Source: Micromonospora sp. NBC_01796
GTDB lineage: Bacteria > Actinomycetota > Actinomycetes > Mycobacteriales > Micromonosporaceae
NCBI RefSeq assembly: GCF_035917455.1
Contig: NZ_CP109078.1
Coordinates: 7,548,001 to 7,612,000, forward strand
Direction: 5' to 3'
DNA: 64,000 nucleotides
How positions within the stretch are numbered: the stretch's first letter is position 1; every line of letters starts with the position of its first letter. The notes below the pieces were generated by a model, which made no database searches, was not told where the DNA came from, and saw only the letters and a program-made list of their open reading frames with translations. Positions 17,715-26,178 of this stretch are shown here, one piece after another. The position numbers and the translations under genes were made by a program.

Positions 17715-17747
17715 CGGGGTGGGACGGGCGTCGCCCGTCCCACCCCG
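17715..17747 (+). terminator. Strong hairpin after the M28 peptidase gene
   Basis: Arms 17715-17730 and 17732-17747 are perfectly complementary (a near-continuous 16-base inverted repeat; the tip must open to form a 3-5 base loop). It starts 6 bases after the stop codon, the expected place for an intrinsic terminator. Confidence 0.75.
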
Positions 17748-17804
17748 ACGCTCCACTCCACCAGCCCCACCGCCGCCGACGGGCCCGCCTGGCATGCTTA
17801 CCGG

Positions 17805-18362
17805 GTGCAACCCGAGGATCAGGTCGACCGGCCCGAACAGGGTCCACCGCAGCAGGTGCGCATCGTCCATCTGACGGCGCCGGTGTTCCGTGCGCTGGCC
17901 GACGGCGACCTGGCGGCCGCGAACGCGGCGAGCCCGGTGCCCCTCTCGGCGTACTTCGCCGGCCCCGAGTGGCGGGGGACGTGGCGTCGGCGCAGCAGGC
18001 AGGTCGAGGAGGATCCGGCCAGCGCGGCGTGGGTCACGGGTGTCGTGTGGGACGAGCGGCAGCGGGTGGCGGTCGGCCGGGCCGGCTACCACGGACCTCC
18101 GGACCCGTCGGGAATGGTCGAGATCGGCTACGCGGTCGACCCGGCGTACCGACGACGCGGTTACGCCCGCGCCGCCCTGGAGTTCCTGCTCGAGCGGGCC
18201 GCCCACGAACCTCGGGTGCGCACGGTCCGGGTGACGATCAGCCCCGACAACGTCGCCTCTCGGACCCTGGCACTGCAGTACGGCTTCGCCGAGGTCGGCG
18301 AGCAGTGGGACGACGAGGACGGCCTGGAGGTCATCTACGAGGTGGACGCCGGGAGCCGCTAG
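17805..18362 (+). CDS. GNAT-family N-acetyltransferase (RimJ-like)
   Basis: A 185-residue transferase. The acetyl-CoA site is YAVDPAYRRRGYARAALEFLLE, and the ending SPDNVASRTLALQYGFAEVGEQ is typical of RimJ/RimL-like GNATs. Substrate unknown. GTG 17805 follows CATGCT (a -10-like box) by 6 bases and has no ribosome site, so a leaderless start is likely. Confidence 0.85.
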   Translation: MQPEDQVDRPEQGPPQQVRIVHLTAPVFRALADGDLAAANAASPVPLSAYFAGPEWRGTWRRRSRQVEEDPASAAWVTGVVWDERQRVAVGRAGYHGPPDPSGMVEIGYAVDPAYRRRGYARAALEFLLERAAHEPRVRTVRVTISPDNVASRTLALQYGFAEVGEQWDDEDGLEVIYEVDAGSR

Positions 18363-18448
18363 GCCGGCATGTCCGTGCGGAACGACGCGCCGCACAGTCT
18401 ACGGCCGGGCTTACTGTTTCCGCCGGCTCGCGCAGGTCAAGCGGCGAA

Positions 18449-19153
18449 TCATCGTTGGGTGGAGCTCAGCGGCCCGCTGCGGCGCGGGGTGGGGGTGCCG
18501 TGGACTCGCTGGGAATGGGCCGCGAAATCCCTGGTGCCCTGCTTCTCCAGCATGGTACGCACCGCTGGCGGCAGCCCTGAGAGAATGTGCTCGATCACGT
18601 CCTGGTCCCCTTCGTACAACACCATCCCGAAGACCAGCGGCATGCTCTCGGCCGGCAACCTCGCGCCCGATCCGCCGGCCATCTCCTGCCACTCCGCCGC
18701 CGTGACGCACTTCTCCGCGATCGGCAGGATGTGCGTCTCCTCCAGGCTCATGTGCTCGTAGAGAACTTCACACAGCCGGCTCAGCAGATCGGCCAGAGCC
18801 TCGGTTCGCCCGACGGTCGCGCGGTCACGCCACTCGCCCAGTGCCGCCATGGCCTCGCTGTTCAAGCGCTCTATGCGGCTGTGGTGCCCTTCCATCAGCT
18901 CGACAACCGGAGCGACTGCTTCGGAGCCGCGCTCCAGCAGCTTGGGCCACAGGTGCACGTCCTCGCTGCGGTGATGCGCCTCCAGCACAGCGCTCACGAG
19001 CTCTATGTGGTCGGCGACAACACGCAACCGCTCGTCATCTCCCGCTTCGACGCCTCGGACAAGCGCCGGAAGCGCCGCGAACTCACGTCGAAACGCTGTG
19101 TGAACCGCGTACATGTCGCGGGTGTCGGCGTACGGGCCTTCGGGAATCGTCAC
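18449..19153 (-). CDS. Hemerythrin-domain protein
   Basis: A 234-residue protein with a hemerythrin HHE four-helix bundle at about residues 12-150. Likely diiron ligands: His18 (YAVHTAF), the HHRSED cluster, HHSRIE, and EHMSLEETH. The last 80 residues are not conserved in sequence I can recognise. Such proteins bind O2 or NO or sense redox in actinomycetes. AAGGAAAT lies 7 bases before GTG 19153. It is divergent from a TetR regulator, with shared palindromic sites, so it is probably repressed by it. Confidence 0.88.
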   Translation of the reverse strand: MTIPEGPYADTRDMYAVHTAFRREFAALPALVRGVEAGDDERLRVVADHIELVSAVLEAHHRSEDVHLWPKLLERGSEAVAPVVELMEGHHSRIERLNSEAMAALGEWRDRATVGRTEALADLLSRLCEVLYEHMSLEETHILPIAEKCVTAAEWQEMAGGSGARLPAESMPLVFGMVLYEGDQDVIEHILSGLPPAVRTMLEKQGTRDFAAHSQRVHGTPTPRRSGPLSSTQR

Positions 19154-19225
19154 CTAATTTCCTTCCACGGCCGGGGAGTGGGCGGGTTCGTCGTGGCGGG
19201 CCGTGGTGATCACGACCACGGCCGC

Positions 19226-19309
19226 GCTTGAATTCAAGCATCCGATTGAATCTCTCGCTTGAACGTAGCTCGAATTGGACGAGACCGTCAAGCGCGTGCT
19301 TGAATCAAG
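19226..19309. promoter_or_regulatory. Palindromic operator pair between hemerythrin and TetR genes
   Basis: GCTTGAATTCAAGC at 19226-19239 is a perfect 14-base palindrome. CTTGAATCAAG at 19299-19309 is the same motif with one central base less. Two GCTTGAA/ATTGAA half-sites lie between (about 19245 and 19257). The repeated CTTGAA-TTCAAG motif between a TetR gene and its divergent partner is the expected TetR operator. Confidence 0.75.
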
Positions 19310-19327
19310 TGCATGAGGAAGGTCACA

Positions 19328-19978
19328 GTGCCGGTATCACACCAGAACCAGCGGGCCCAGAGCACTCCTGATCGGCTCATCAGCGCGGTCGAAGAGCTAC
19401 TCGGCCAGCGCGGCGACCTCGACCCTTCGCTGCGCGAGATCACGGCCGCCGCCGGGGCCAACGTCGCCGCGGTCAACTACCACTTCGGTTCCAAGGACGC
19501 GCTCGTGACGGCCGTGATCGAACGCGCCCTCGCCGAACACGCCCGTCAGCAACTGATCGCACTACGAGCTGTCGACGCCAACCCGAACGGCGACGTGGAG
19601 GATGTTGTCCGGGCATGGATCAGCCCGTCCGTCCTCGCGGCCGACGGCGGCACCACCCTGATCCCCCGAATCGCCGCACGCGTGGTCAGCGGCAGTTCGC
19701 CCGAGCTGCGCGAACTCGCAACGAGCACCCATGCCGACACCTACACCCTCTTCTTTACGCTGCTTGCACATCGATTGCCGGCACTCTCGACCGAAGAACT
19801 GGTCTTTCGGATCACCCTGGCCGCCACCGCCGTGGCAGGCATGATCGTCGGTACGTTCGATCGCTCCGCCATCGCCGGCAACCCACCGGTCCCTCGGGGC
19901 GAGAACACGCTCGACCGATCAGTCGGCTTCATCGTTGCCGGACTCGGCGCCCCGCCCACTCCGCCTCCGCGCGGCTAG
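19328..19978 (+). CDS. TetR-family transcriptional regulator
   Basis: A 216-residue regulator. The helix-turn-helix spans about 8-55 (LISAVEELLGQRG, LREITAAAGANVAAVNYHFGSKDAL). The C-terminal half would bind an unknown ligand. GTG 19328 is preferred since AGGAAGG lies 5 bases upstream; ATG 19313 is in frame but has no ribosome site and sits within 4 bases of the operator. Likely represses itself and the hemerythrin gene. Confidence 0.88.
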   Translation: MPVSHQNQRAQSTPDRLISAVEELLGQRGDLDPSLREITAAAGANVAAVNYHFGSKDALVTAVIERALAEHARQQLIALRAVDANPNGDVEDVVRAWISPSVLAADGGTTLIPRIAARVVSGSSPELRELATSTHADTYTLFFTLLAHRLPALSTEELVFRITLAATAVAGMIVGTFDRSAIAGNPPVPRGENTLDRSVGFIVAGLGAPPTPPPRG

Positions 19979-19987
19979 GCCGTGGTT

Positions 19988-20899
19988 TTAGGTAGCGGGT
20001 GAGTCCTGGGCGGAGAGTTCTTCGGCCAGTTCCATACAGCGCAGGCGGGCTGGGGAGAAGTCGTAGGGCATCTTGCCGGTGGCTTCGAACGCGCTCATGG
20101 CGTCAGCCTCCCGCCTGTCAGAGCGGAGGTCGGCCGCGTCCTCGCCGTCATCGGCGGTAGCGGGGTGCAAAGTTTCCCAGGTGTCGAAGATGGCATCGTC
20201 GTCCTTCCCCAGGCCGGACGCCTCAATGACGGCCTGCAGGGCCCTTTCGAAGGCGTGCCGCTCGACGGCCACTTGAACCACCCGTGGATCATCGACGGCG
20301 ACGTTGTCATCGAGTGCCTCCTCGGCGTCATCGATGCGGTCGGAATCCTCCCGCAGCGCGGGATGCGTGGCCAGGACGACGAAGCGGGTGGCCTGGACGG
20401 CCGCGCCGAGCGGGCCGAAGATCCGCTCAGTGACCAGCAGACTGTCCAGGTCCGCCCGGCGCAGGGAGCCCTCGGGCAGGCTCTTGAGGCGTACGGTGAC
20501 GAAGTTGGAGAGCAGGCCCATCCGGCTGCCCTCGGTGCGCATCCGCTGCACGGCGGTCCGCTGCCGCCGCGATTCCGCCTCCTGCTCGGCGAGGGTTTCC
20601 TCCAACCGCTCCAGGATGCCCGCGATACCGTCTCCGCTGTCCGCACCGGCGGAAGCCGTGCCGGTGGTAAAGGCGTCACGGATGTCGTCCAGGGCGATCC
20701 CGGCGTCGGCCATTTTGCGAATCCACAGCAGGCGGATCATGTCCTCGTACCCGTAGCGGCGGCGGTCATCGGCGCCCCGCTCAGGCTCGGGGAGCAGGCC
20801 GATCTCGTGGTAATGGCGAATCGCCCGTGGCGTGCTGCCGGCGAAGGCCGCCGCGTCACCGATCTTGACCTGGCGGGGTGGCATGAAAGACGGATGCAT
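19988..20899 (-). CDS. MerR-family transcriptional regulator
   Basis: A 303-residue regulator with the MerR winged helix at residues 10-80 ([54 protein letters not shown]), a coiled dimer helix near 95-125 and a long C-terminal domain without cysteine clusters, so it is not a metal sensor of the classic kind. ATG 20899 is chosen with AAAGG 9 bases upstream. It converges on the TetR gene with 9 bases between stops. Target unknown; the downstream-lying SDR gene across the transposase remnant is a candidate. Confidence 0.85.
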   Translation of the reverse strand: MHPSFMPPRQVKIGDAAAFAGSTPRAIRHYHEIGLLPEPERGADDRRRYGYEDMIRLLWIRKMADAGIALDDIRDAFTTGTASAGADSGDGIAGILERLEETLAEQEAESRRQRTAVQRMRTEGSRMGLLSNFVTVRLKSLPEGSLRRADLDSLLVTERIFGPLGAAVQATRFVVLATHPALREDSDRIDDAEEALDDNVAVDDPRVVQVAVERHAFERALQAVIEASGLGKDDDAIFDTWETLHPATADDGEDAADLRSDRREADAMSAFEATGKMPYDFSPARLRCMELAEELSAQDSPAT

Positions 20900-20970
20900 G
20901 ACCAAGGACCTTTCCTCAAGGGATCGGGGCGTAAGTCCACTGGAGCACATGCCGCTACGGAAGGTGCAAC

Positions 20971-21120
20971 CCCATGTTCGTCGAACCGGGTTGCCACGGC
21001 CCGGTGCTGCTTGAGACGGCTGATCCCGCATTCGACCGCGTGCCGGGCCTTGTAGTCCTCGCGGTCGAAGAAGGGCGGACGGCCACCGCCACGTCCGCGG
21101 CGCCTGCGGTTGCGGACCTG
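20971..21120 (-). pseudogene. Remnant of an IS5-family (IS427-type) transposase
   Basis: The leftward frame reads [20 protein letters not shown], then [20 protein letters not shown], then ATRFDEHG. This is the C-terminal DDE-region signature of IS5/IS427-type transposases (GRPP-FD--Y--R--VE----RLK--R--ATR-DK), including the Tyr-Arg-Glu (Y2R3E) spacing. The match begins and ends abruptly: no N-terminal domain and no normal C-terminal residues after ATRFDEHG. No inverted repeats were seen. It is a dead fragment between the MerR and SDR genes. Confidence 0.75.
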
Positions 21121-21147
21121 ATCGACCGGCGCAGCAACACCTCTGCG

Positions 21148-22083
21148 TCAGACGGCGGCGGGCAGGTCATAACGGACGTCGGTCAACTCCTCGGAGAGCG
21201 CCCACAGTCGCGCGGCCGTGGCCGGGTCTTCGGCGGACGCGACCGGACGGACCGTCGTCGGATATCCCTTGTACTCACCCTGACCGTCGGGACCGATGAA
21301 CTGGCCGCCTTCGGCGAGCGGATCGGTGGCCGCGTACAACTGCGGTAGCGCCCCCATCTCGGCGTCCTGGGCGAGTAGCCGGTTGCCCAGCCTGAGCAGC
21401 AGCAGCTTCATCAGGCCCGTCGGCCCGCTGCTCTGCAGGTTGGTGACGGCGTAACCGGGGTGGGCCAGCAGGCTGCGTACGGGACTGGCGGCTGCCCGCA
21501 GGCGCCGGTCGAGCTCCAGCCCGAACAGGACGTTGGCGAACTTGGACTGGCAGTAGAACGCGGTCGGCGAGTACCTGCGGGCGCCGGTCAGGTCGTCGAA
21601 GTGGATGTGACCACGGCGGTGCATGCCCGAGCTGACGGTGACCACCCGCGGGTCGTTTCCACGCTGGAGGATGTCCAGCAGCAGGCCGGTGAGTGCGAAG
21701 TGGCCGAGGTGGTTGCCGGCGAACTGGATCTCGTGGCCCTGCGGGCTGAGCGTGCGCGGCGGCATCATCACCCCGGCGTTGTTGACCAGGACGTCGACCG
21801 TTATGCCGTCGGCGTGGATCCGGTCGGCGAACGCCCGCACCGAGTCGAGATCGGCGAGGTCGAGGTGACGCAGTTCCAGGCTGGCGTCCGGCTGCGCGGC
21901 GGTGAGATCGGCGATGGCCTGCCGGCCCTTGGTCTCGTTGCGCACCGCCATGATGACGTGGGCCCCGCGTCGGGCAAGCTGTCTGGACGTGGCCAGACCG
22001 AGACCACTGTTGGCCCCGGTGACGATGAAGGTCCGCCCGGTCTGATCGGGAATACGACCAACAGTCCATTTACTCTCATCCAT
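21148..22083 (-). CDS. Short-chain dehydrogenase/reductase (retinol-dehydrogenase-like)
   Basis: A 311-residue NAD(P)-dependent oxidoreductase. Cofactor site TGANSGLG near residues 22-29, NNAG motif (VLVNNAGVM), catalytic Ser in VTVSSGMH, and Tyr-x3-Lys in YCQSKFAN. Length and RNETKG after the Rossmann beta2 match the retinol dehydrogenase/WW-domain oxidoreductase-like SDR group common in actinomycetes. ATG 22083 has GGAG 6 bases upstream; an upstream in-frame ATG at 22095 has no ribosome site. Substrate unknown. Confidence 0.9.
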   Translation of the reverse strand: MDESKWTVGRIPDQTGRTFIVTGANSGLGLATSRQLARRGAHVIMAVRNETKGRQAIADLTAAQPDASLELRHLDLADLDSVRAFADRIHADGITVDVLVNNAGVMMPPRTLSPQGHEIQFAGNHLGHFALTGLLLDILQRGNDPRVVTVSSGMHRRGHIHFDDLTGARRYSPTAFYCQSKFANVLFGLELDRRLRAAASPVRSLLAHPGYAVTNLQSSGPTGLMKLLLLRLGNRLLAQDAEMGALPQLYAATDPLAEGGQFIGPDGQGEYKGYPTTVRPVASAEDPATAARLWALSEELTDVRYDLPAAV

Positions 22084-22214
22084 GCGCTCCAGCATGACGT
22101 TCTCGGCGACAGGTGTCCACCGGCCGGTGAGCGCGCCCGCTGGCGCCAACCCTCGACGGAGCCGGAGCTACCGCGACACCACGCTCAGGTCGCCCGTGCT
22201 CGGTGTGGGCGGGT

Positions 22215-22694
22215 TCAGAGTGTCTTGACGTAACGGCGAACCGGCACCGCGATCGTGCCGCCCGACACCTCGGCCGCATAGTCGAGCGGGCCGTCGTCGA
22301 CCCACCCGCACCGCTCGTAGAACCGCCGGGCCCGTGTGTTGCCGTCGACCACGGCCAGCCAGGCCCGACCCGCACCGGAGCCGGCAACAAGTCGCTCGGC
22401 CTCGGCAAGCAGCAACGTGGCCACACCTGACCCGCGGTGGCCCGCCGACACGAACACCTGCTCGACCTCGTCGCCGAGCACCATTACAAAACCGGCAAGC
22501 TGGCCGGCCACCTCGGCCACCACCGTGTCCGCGACGCGCCCGGCTGCCCGTACGCGGAACGACTCCGCCGTACGGACGGCGACGAGCGCCTCAGGCACGT
22601 GTCCGAGGTGGCCGTCGCGCCACCCGTCCCACCACACCCTCGCGACCACCTCGGCATCGGCGGGCGTGGCGGACCGGAGGCTGACGGCTGACAC
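22215..22694 (-). CDS. GNAT-family N-acetyltransferase
   Basis: A 159-residue transferase with FVSAGHRGSGVATLLLAEAERLV as the acetyl-CoA site and DGNTRARRFYERCGWVDDG as the end motif. Substrate not known. GTG 22694 has a TAGGAT -10 box 6 bases before it and no ribosome site, so the mRNA is probably leaderless. Confidence 0.88.
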   Translation of the reverse strand: MSAVSLRSATPADAEVVARVWWDGWRDGHLGHVPEALVAVRTAESFRVRAAGRVADTVVAEVAGQLAGFVMVLGDEVEQVFVSAGHRGSGVATLLLAEAERLVAGSGAGRAWLAVVDGNTRARRFYERCGWVDDGPLDYAAEVSGGTIAVPVRRYVKTL

Positions 22695-22747
22695 CGGTCG
22701 ATCCTACAAGCGCCCTCGACGCCGCAGCGGTGCCGCTCCGCCCGCGG

Positions 22748-23887
22748 CTAACGGGAGAACGAGCGGGCGATCACCATCCGCTGGATCTGGTTGGTGCCCT
22801 CGACGATCTGCAGCACCTTCGCCTCCCGGAAGTAGCGCTCGACCGGGTGGTCGGCGACGTAGCCGGCGCCGCCGAGCACCTGCACCGCGTCGGTGGTCAC
22901 CCGCATCGCGGTGTCGGTGGCGAAGAGCTTGGCCTTGGCCGCCTCGATCCGGTACGGCCGCCCCGCGTCACGCAGCCGGGCCGCCGCCAGTGTCAACGCC
23001 CGCGCCGCGGCGACCTGGGTGGCCATGTCGGCGAGCATGAATCCGAGCCCCTGGAAGTCGATGATGGAGCGGCCGAACTGCTGCCGCTCGCGGGCGTACG
23101 CGACGGCGTAGTCCAGGGCGCCCTGAGCCAGCCCGACCGCGCAGGCGGCGATGCCGAGGCGCCCCGAGTCGAGCGCGGCCATGGCGATCCGGAAACCGTC
23201 GCCCTCCTCCCCGATCAGCCGGTCGGCCGGCACCCGGGCGTCGTCGAAGACGATCTGGGCGACCGGGGAGGACCGCAGTCCCATCGTCCGTTCCGCGCGC
23301 TGCGGTTCGATCCCGGTGGTGCGGGCGGGTGCCAGCAGGCAGGAGATGCCGCCGGCGCCCGGCCCGCCGGTCCGGCAGAAGACGTTGTAGAAGTCGGCGG
23401 TCGCGGCGTGGGTGATCCATGCCTTGGTGCCGGTGACCCGGTAGCACTCGCCGTCGCGGACCGCCCGGGTGGTCAGCGAGGCGGCGTCCGAACCGCCCTG
23501 CGGCTCGGAGAGGCAGTACGCACCGAGCAGTTCCCCGCCGAGCAGGTCCGGCAGGAGTTTGCGCTGCTGTTCGGTGCCGTACGCGGCGGTCGGGTAGCAG
23601 GAGAGGGTGTGCACGCTGACCGCCTCGGCGACCGCGAGCCAGCGGCTGGCGAGGATCTCCAGCGCCTGCAGGTAGACCTCGTACGGCTGCTCGGACCCGC
23701 CGTACTCCTGCGGGTAGGGCAGGCCGAGCAGGCCACTGCGCCCGAGGGTGCGCAACACCTCGCGGGGGAACTCGCCGCGGGCCTCGAAGTCGGCGGCGCG
23801 GGGGGCGAGTTCGCGGTCGGCCATCTCGGTGACGAGCTCGAGCAGCTCGTACGCCTCTTCGGTCGGGAGGATGCGGTCGACCGTCAT
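22748..23887 (-). CDS. Acyl-CoA dehydrogenase
   Basis: A 379-residue FAD enzyme that introduces the alpha-beta double bond in acyl-CoA. Three-domain layout: helical 1-120, beta 121-225 (YCLSEPQGGSDAASL, KAWITHA), helical 226-379 (RQQFGRSIIDFQGLGFMLADM, QVLGGAGY, VEGTNQIQRMVIARSF). The EGTNQIQ segment carries the Glu that is the catalytic base of many family members. Its ATG overlaps the stop of the M24 peptidase gene (ATGA), so it is the second gene of that pair. Preferred chain length cannot be read from sequence. Confidence 0.93.
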   Translation of the reverse strand: MTVDRILPTEEAYELLELVTEMADRELAPRAADFEARGEFPREVLRTLGRSGLLGLPYPQEYGGSEQPYEVYLQALEILASRWLAVAEAVSVHTLSCYPTAAYGTEQQRKLLPDLLGGELLGAYCLSEPQGGSDAASLTTRAVRDGECYRVTGTKAWITHAATADFYNVFCRTGGPGAGGISCLLAPARTTGIEPQRAERTMGLRSSPVAQIVFDDARVPADRLIGEEGDGFRIAMAALDSGRLGIAACAVGLAQGALDYAVAYARERQQFGRSIIDFQGLGFMLADMATQVAAARALTLAAARLRDAGRPYRIEAAKAKLFATDTAMRVTTDAVQVLGGAGYVADHPVERYFREAKVLQIVEGTNQIQRMVIARSFSR

Positions 23888-24996
23888 AGCTGCACCAGCT
23901 CCGTCGGGATGGTGTTGAGTCGTTCGACGCCGTCCACGGTGCAGACGACGATGTCCTCGATCCGGGCGCCGTGCCGCCCGGCCCGGTAGATGCCCGGTTC
24001 GATGGAGAAGGCCATGCCCGGTTCCAGTGCCCGGCCGTTGCCGGTGACCAGGTAGGGGTCCTCGTGCCCGTCCAGACCGATGCCGTGGCCGGTACGGTGC
24101 AGGAACTCCGGGCCGTACCCGGCCTCGGTGATCAGGTCGCGGGCGGCGGCGTCGACCGCCTCGGCCGGTACGCCGGGACGGACGGCGGCGACGGCGGCAC
24201 GCTGGGCGGCGTACAGGACCCGGTAGTAGTCGGCGAAGTCGGCCGGCGCGTGCCCGACGACGTAGGTGCGGGTCGCGTCGGAGCAGTAGCCGGTGGGCAT
24301 CGTGCCGCCGATGTCGACCACCACCGGGTCACCGGGGGCGATCCGGCGCTCCGAGGTGGCGTGGTGCGGGCTGGCGCCGTTCTCCCCGGCGGCGACGATG
24401 ACGAAGTCCACGGTCGCGTGACCGGCCGCCCGGATCGCGCCGGCGATGTCGGCGCCGACCTCGGCCTCGGTCCGCCCCGGCCGCAGCCACTCCCCCATCC
24501 GGGCGTGTACCGAGTCGATCGCCGCGCCGGCCTCGCGCAGCGCGGCCACCTCGGCCGGCGACTTGCGCAACCGCAGCTCGCGCAGCACCTCGCCGGCCAG
24601 GCGCTGGGTGGCGCCGGGCAGCGCGTCCCGCAGGGCCAGGACCTGCTCGGCCCACATCCGGTTACCCAGGCCCACGTTGCCGACGGGCCCGCCGAGCGCG
24701 GCCACGACCAGCGGGTACGGGTCGGTGCCGTCGGTGTGGTCGACGATCCGTACGCCGGTGCCGGGTGCCGGGGACGCCTCCGCCGCCGGCCGCTCCAGGG
24801 CCGGTACGACCAGCGTCGGTTCGCCCTGGGCGGGCAGCACCAGGCAGGTGAGCCGCTCCTGCGCGTGCGCGTGGTAGCCGGTGAGGTACCGCAGGTCGGA
24901 GCCGGGGGTGATCAGCAGCGCGTCCAGGCCGGCCCGGGCGGTGGCCCGTTGGGCGGCGGCCAGCCGCTGCGGTGGGTAGAGGTCGTCTATGCGCAC
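23884..24996 (-). CDS. M24-family Xaa-Pro peptidase (PepE/PepQ-like)
   Basis: A 370-residue creatinase-fold peptidase. N-terminal domain 1-135, catalytic pita-bread domain 140-370. Five metal ligands are visible: Asp in VVVDIGG, Asp in YCSDATRTY, His in RTGHGIGLDGHEDP, Glu in SIEPGIY and Glu in RIEDIV. It should cut the bond before Pro in short peptides. It corresponds by family and position to Rv2089c (pepE) beside the helY-tat-paf block of M. tuberculosis. GTG 24996 has a TAAGCT -10 box 6 bases upstream, suggesting a leaderless mRNA. Confidence 0.92.
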   Translation of the reverse strand: MRIDDLYPPQRLAAAQRATARAGLDALLITPGSDLRYLTGYHAHAQERLTCLVLPAQGEPTLVVPALERPAAEASPAPGTGVRIVDHTDGTDPYPLVVAALGGPVGNVGLGNRMWAEQVLALRDALPGATQRLAGEVLRELRLRKSPAEVAALREAGAAIDSVHARMGEWLRPGRTEAEVGADIAGAIRAAGHATVDFVIVAAGENGASPHHATSERRIAPGDPVVVDIGGTMPTGYCSDATRTYVVGHAPADFADYYRVLYAAQRAAVAAVRPGVPAEAVDAAARDLITEAGYGPEFLHRTGHGIGLDGHEDPYLVTGNGRALEPGMAFSIEPGIYRAGRHGARIEDIVVCTVDGVERLNTIPTELVQL

Positions 24997-25041
24997 ACCG
25001 CTAGCTTAACGGTCGTTCGGGTGAGAGGGGTCACCCTAGGG

Positions 25042-26148
25042 TCACATCCGGTGGAGGGCTCCGGACACCGCCGCCGAGCGGTCGGCGTGCGCGAGGACGT
25101 CGGTGCTGTCGACGAACTGGTCCACCGCGCCGACCGGCGGACGGGCACGCAACCCGGGATCGGTCAGCGCCGCCCGCAGGCTGTCGGCGAACCGCCCGGC
25201 GTCCAGCACGAGGAACGGCCGGCTGTGGAACGGCCGTACGGTCGGGTCCATCGCCTCGGCCAGCCCCGTCTCGTTGCTCCAGAGCGCCGCCGCCGTCAGG
25301 GCACGGGCCAGCCCCGCCTCCCGTGCCGCCGCGCCGGTGATCCCGGCCGGGACGCCGAGGCCGAGTGCCGTACCCAGGTCCGCGGCGATCGGTGCCGCGC
25401 CGGGCAACCGGGCGAACTGGCTGCCGAGCCACTTGCCGTACGGCGGGTAGCGACGCCGCAGGAGCAGGCAGAGCCGCATCAGGTCGCGGGCGATCCGTCC
25501 GGTCACCACCAGCGAACCCAGTTCGTCGCCCACCTCCGCGCAGCGGCCGACGAAGTGCTCCTCCTGCGCGATCCGGGTCCACTGGGCCGCCAGCACGTAC
25601 CGCCAGACGTCGTCGGGGTACCAGTCCAGGGCCGTACGGACCCGGGCGAGGGCACCGTCGAGGTCGTCGTGGAACACCGCTCCACCGGTGACCTCGGCCA
25701 GGCGCTGGGTCGGCACGGCCAACCAGTCCGCGACGGTGACCCCGGAGCGGGGGTCGAAGCCGAGCGCGGCCGACAGCCAGTCGGACAGCCCCAGCACCCG
25801 GACACCGTGCCGGTCACCGTCGGCCGCGAGCACCCCGAGCCCGCCGAGTCCGGGGTCGGGGTGGCCGGCGAACCGGGTCGGATAACCGAGGAAGGAGGCG
25901 GGCAGGTGCGCGTCCACAGTCGCGATGATCTCCGCCGTCCGGTGGGTGTCGTCGGGTCCGACGAAGACCTGTAGGCGCGGCCCCCAGTCGTGGTCGACCG
26001 AACGTGCGGTGTCCAGCCCGAGCAGCTCCGAACCGGTGTCCAGGCGCCCCGCCGCGTACGGCAGGCCGGGGAGGTGGCGCCGCATGATCGGGCCGACGAC
26101 CTCGTCGTGGAAACGCCGGCACAGCACCAGTCCGGGCACGAAGTCCAT
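25042..26148 (-). CDS. DUF4037-domain protein (nucleotidyltransferase-like fold)
   Basis: A 368-residue soluble protein that starts FVPGLVLCRRFHDEVVGPIM and continues RLDTGSELLGLDTARSVDHDWG, the mark of the DUF4037 family; the GSELLGLDTARSVDHDWG stretch resembles the GS/DxD active strand of nucleotidyltransferases. The C-terminal half is helical (WTRIAQEEHFVGRCAEVGDE). No known substrate. ATG 26148 is chosen because it matches the family start and has CAGGCT 6 bases upstream; an ATG at 26166 would overlap the divergent promoter. It is divergent from the aldo/keto reductase gene. Confidence 0.75.
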   Translation of the reverse strand: MDFVPGLVLCRRFHDEVVGPIMRRHLPGLPYAAGRLDTGSELLGLDTARSVDHDWGPRLQVFVGPDDTHRTAEIIATVDAHLPASFLGYPTRFAGHPDPGLGGLGVLAADGDRHGVRVLGLSDWLSAALGFDPRSGVTVADWLAVPTQRLAEVTGGAVFHDDLDGALARVRTALDWYPDDVWRYVLAAQWTRIAQEEHFVGRCAEVGDELGSLVVTGRIARDLMRLCLLLRRRYPPYGKWLGSQFARLPGAAPIAADLGTALGLGVPAGITGAAAREAGLARALTAAALWSNETGLAEAMDPTVRPFHSRPFLVLDAGRFADSLRAALTDPGLRARPPVGAVDQFVDSTDVLAHADRSAAVSGALHRM

Positions 26149-26178
26149 GACCACAGCCTGCCGCATAGGCTCGCCGTC

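Noticed and set aside
15346-17847. Very long open frame antisense to the LysR and M28 peptidase genes
   Set aside because: High-GC DNA leaves antisense frames open. The product is Arg/Gly-rich without domains, and the sense genes have clear families.
20955-21147. An intact insertion sequence
   Set aside because: Only the C-terminal signature region of the transposase remains and no inverted repeats were found.
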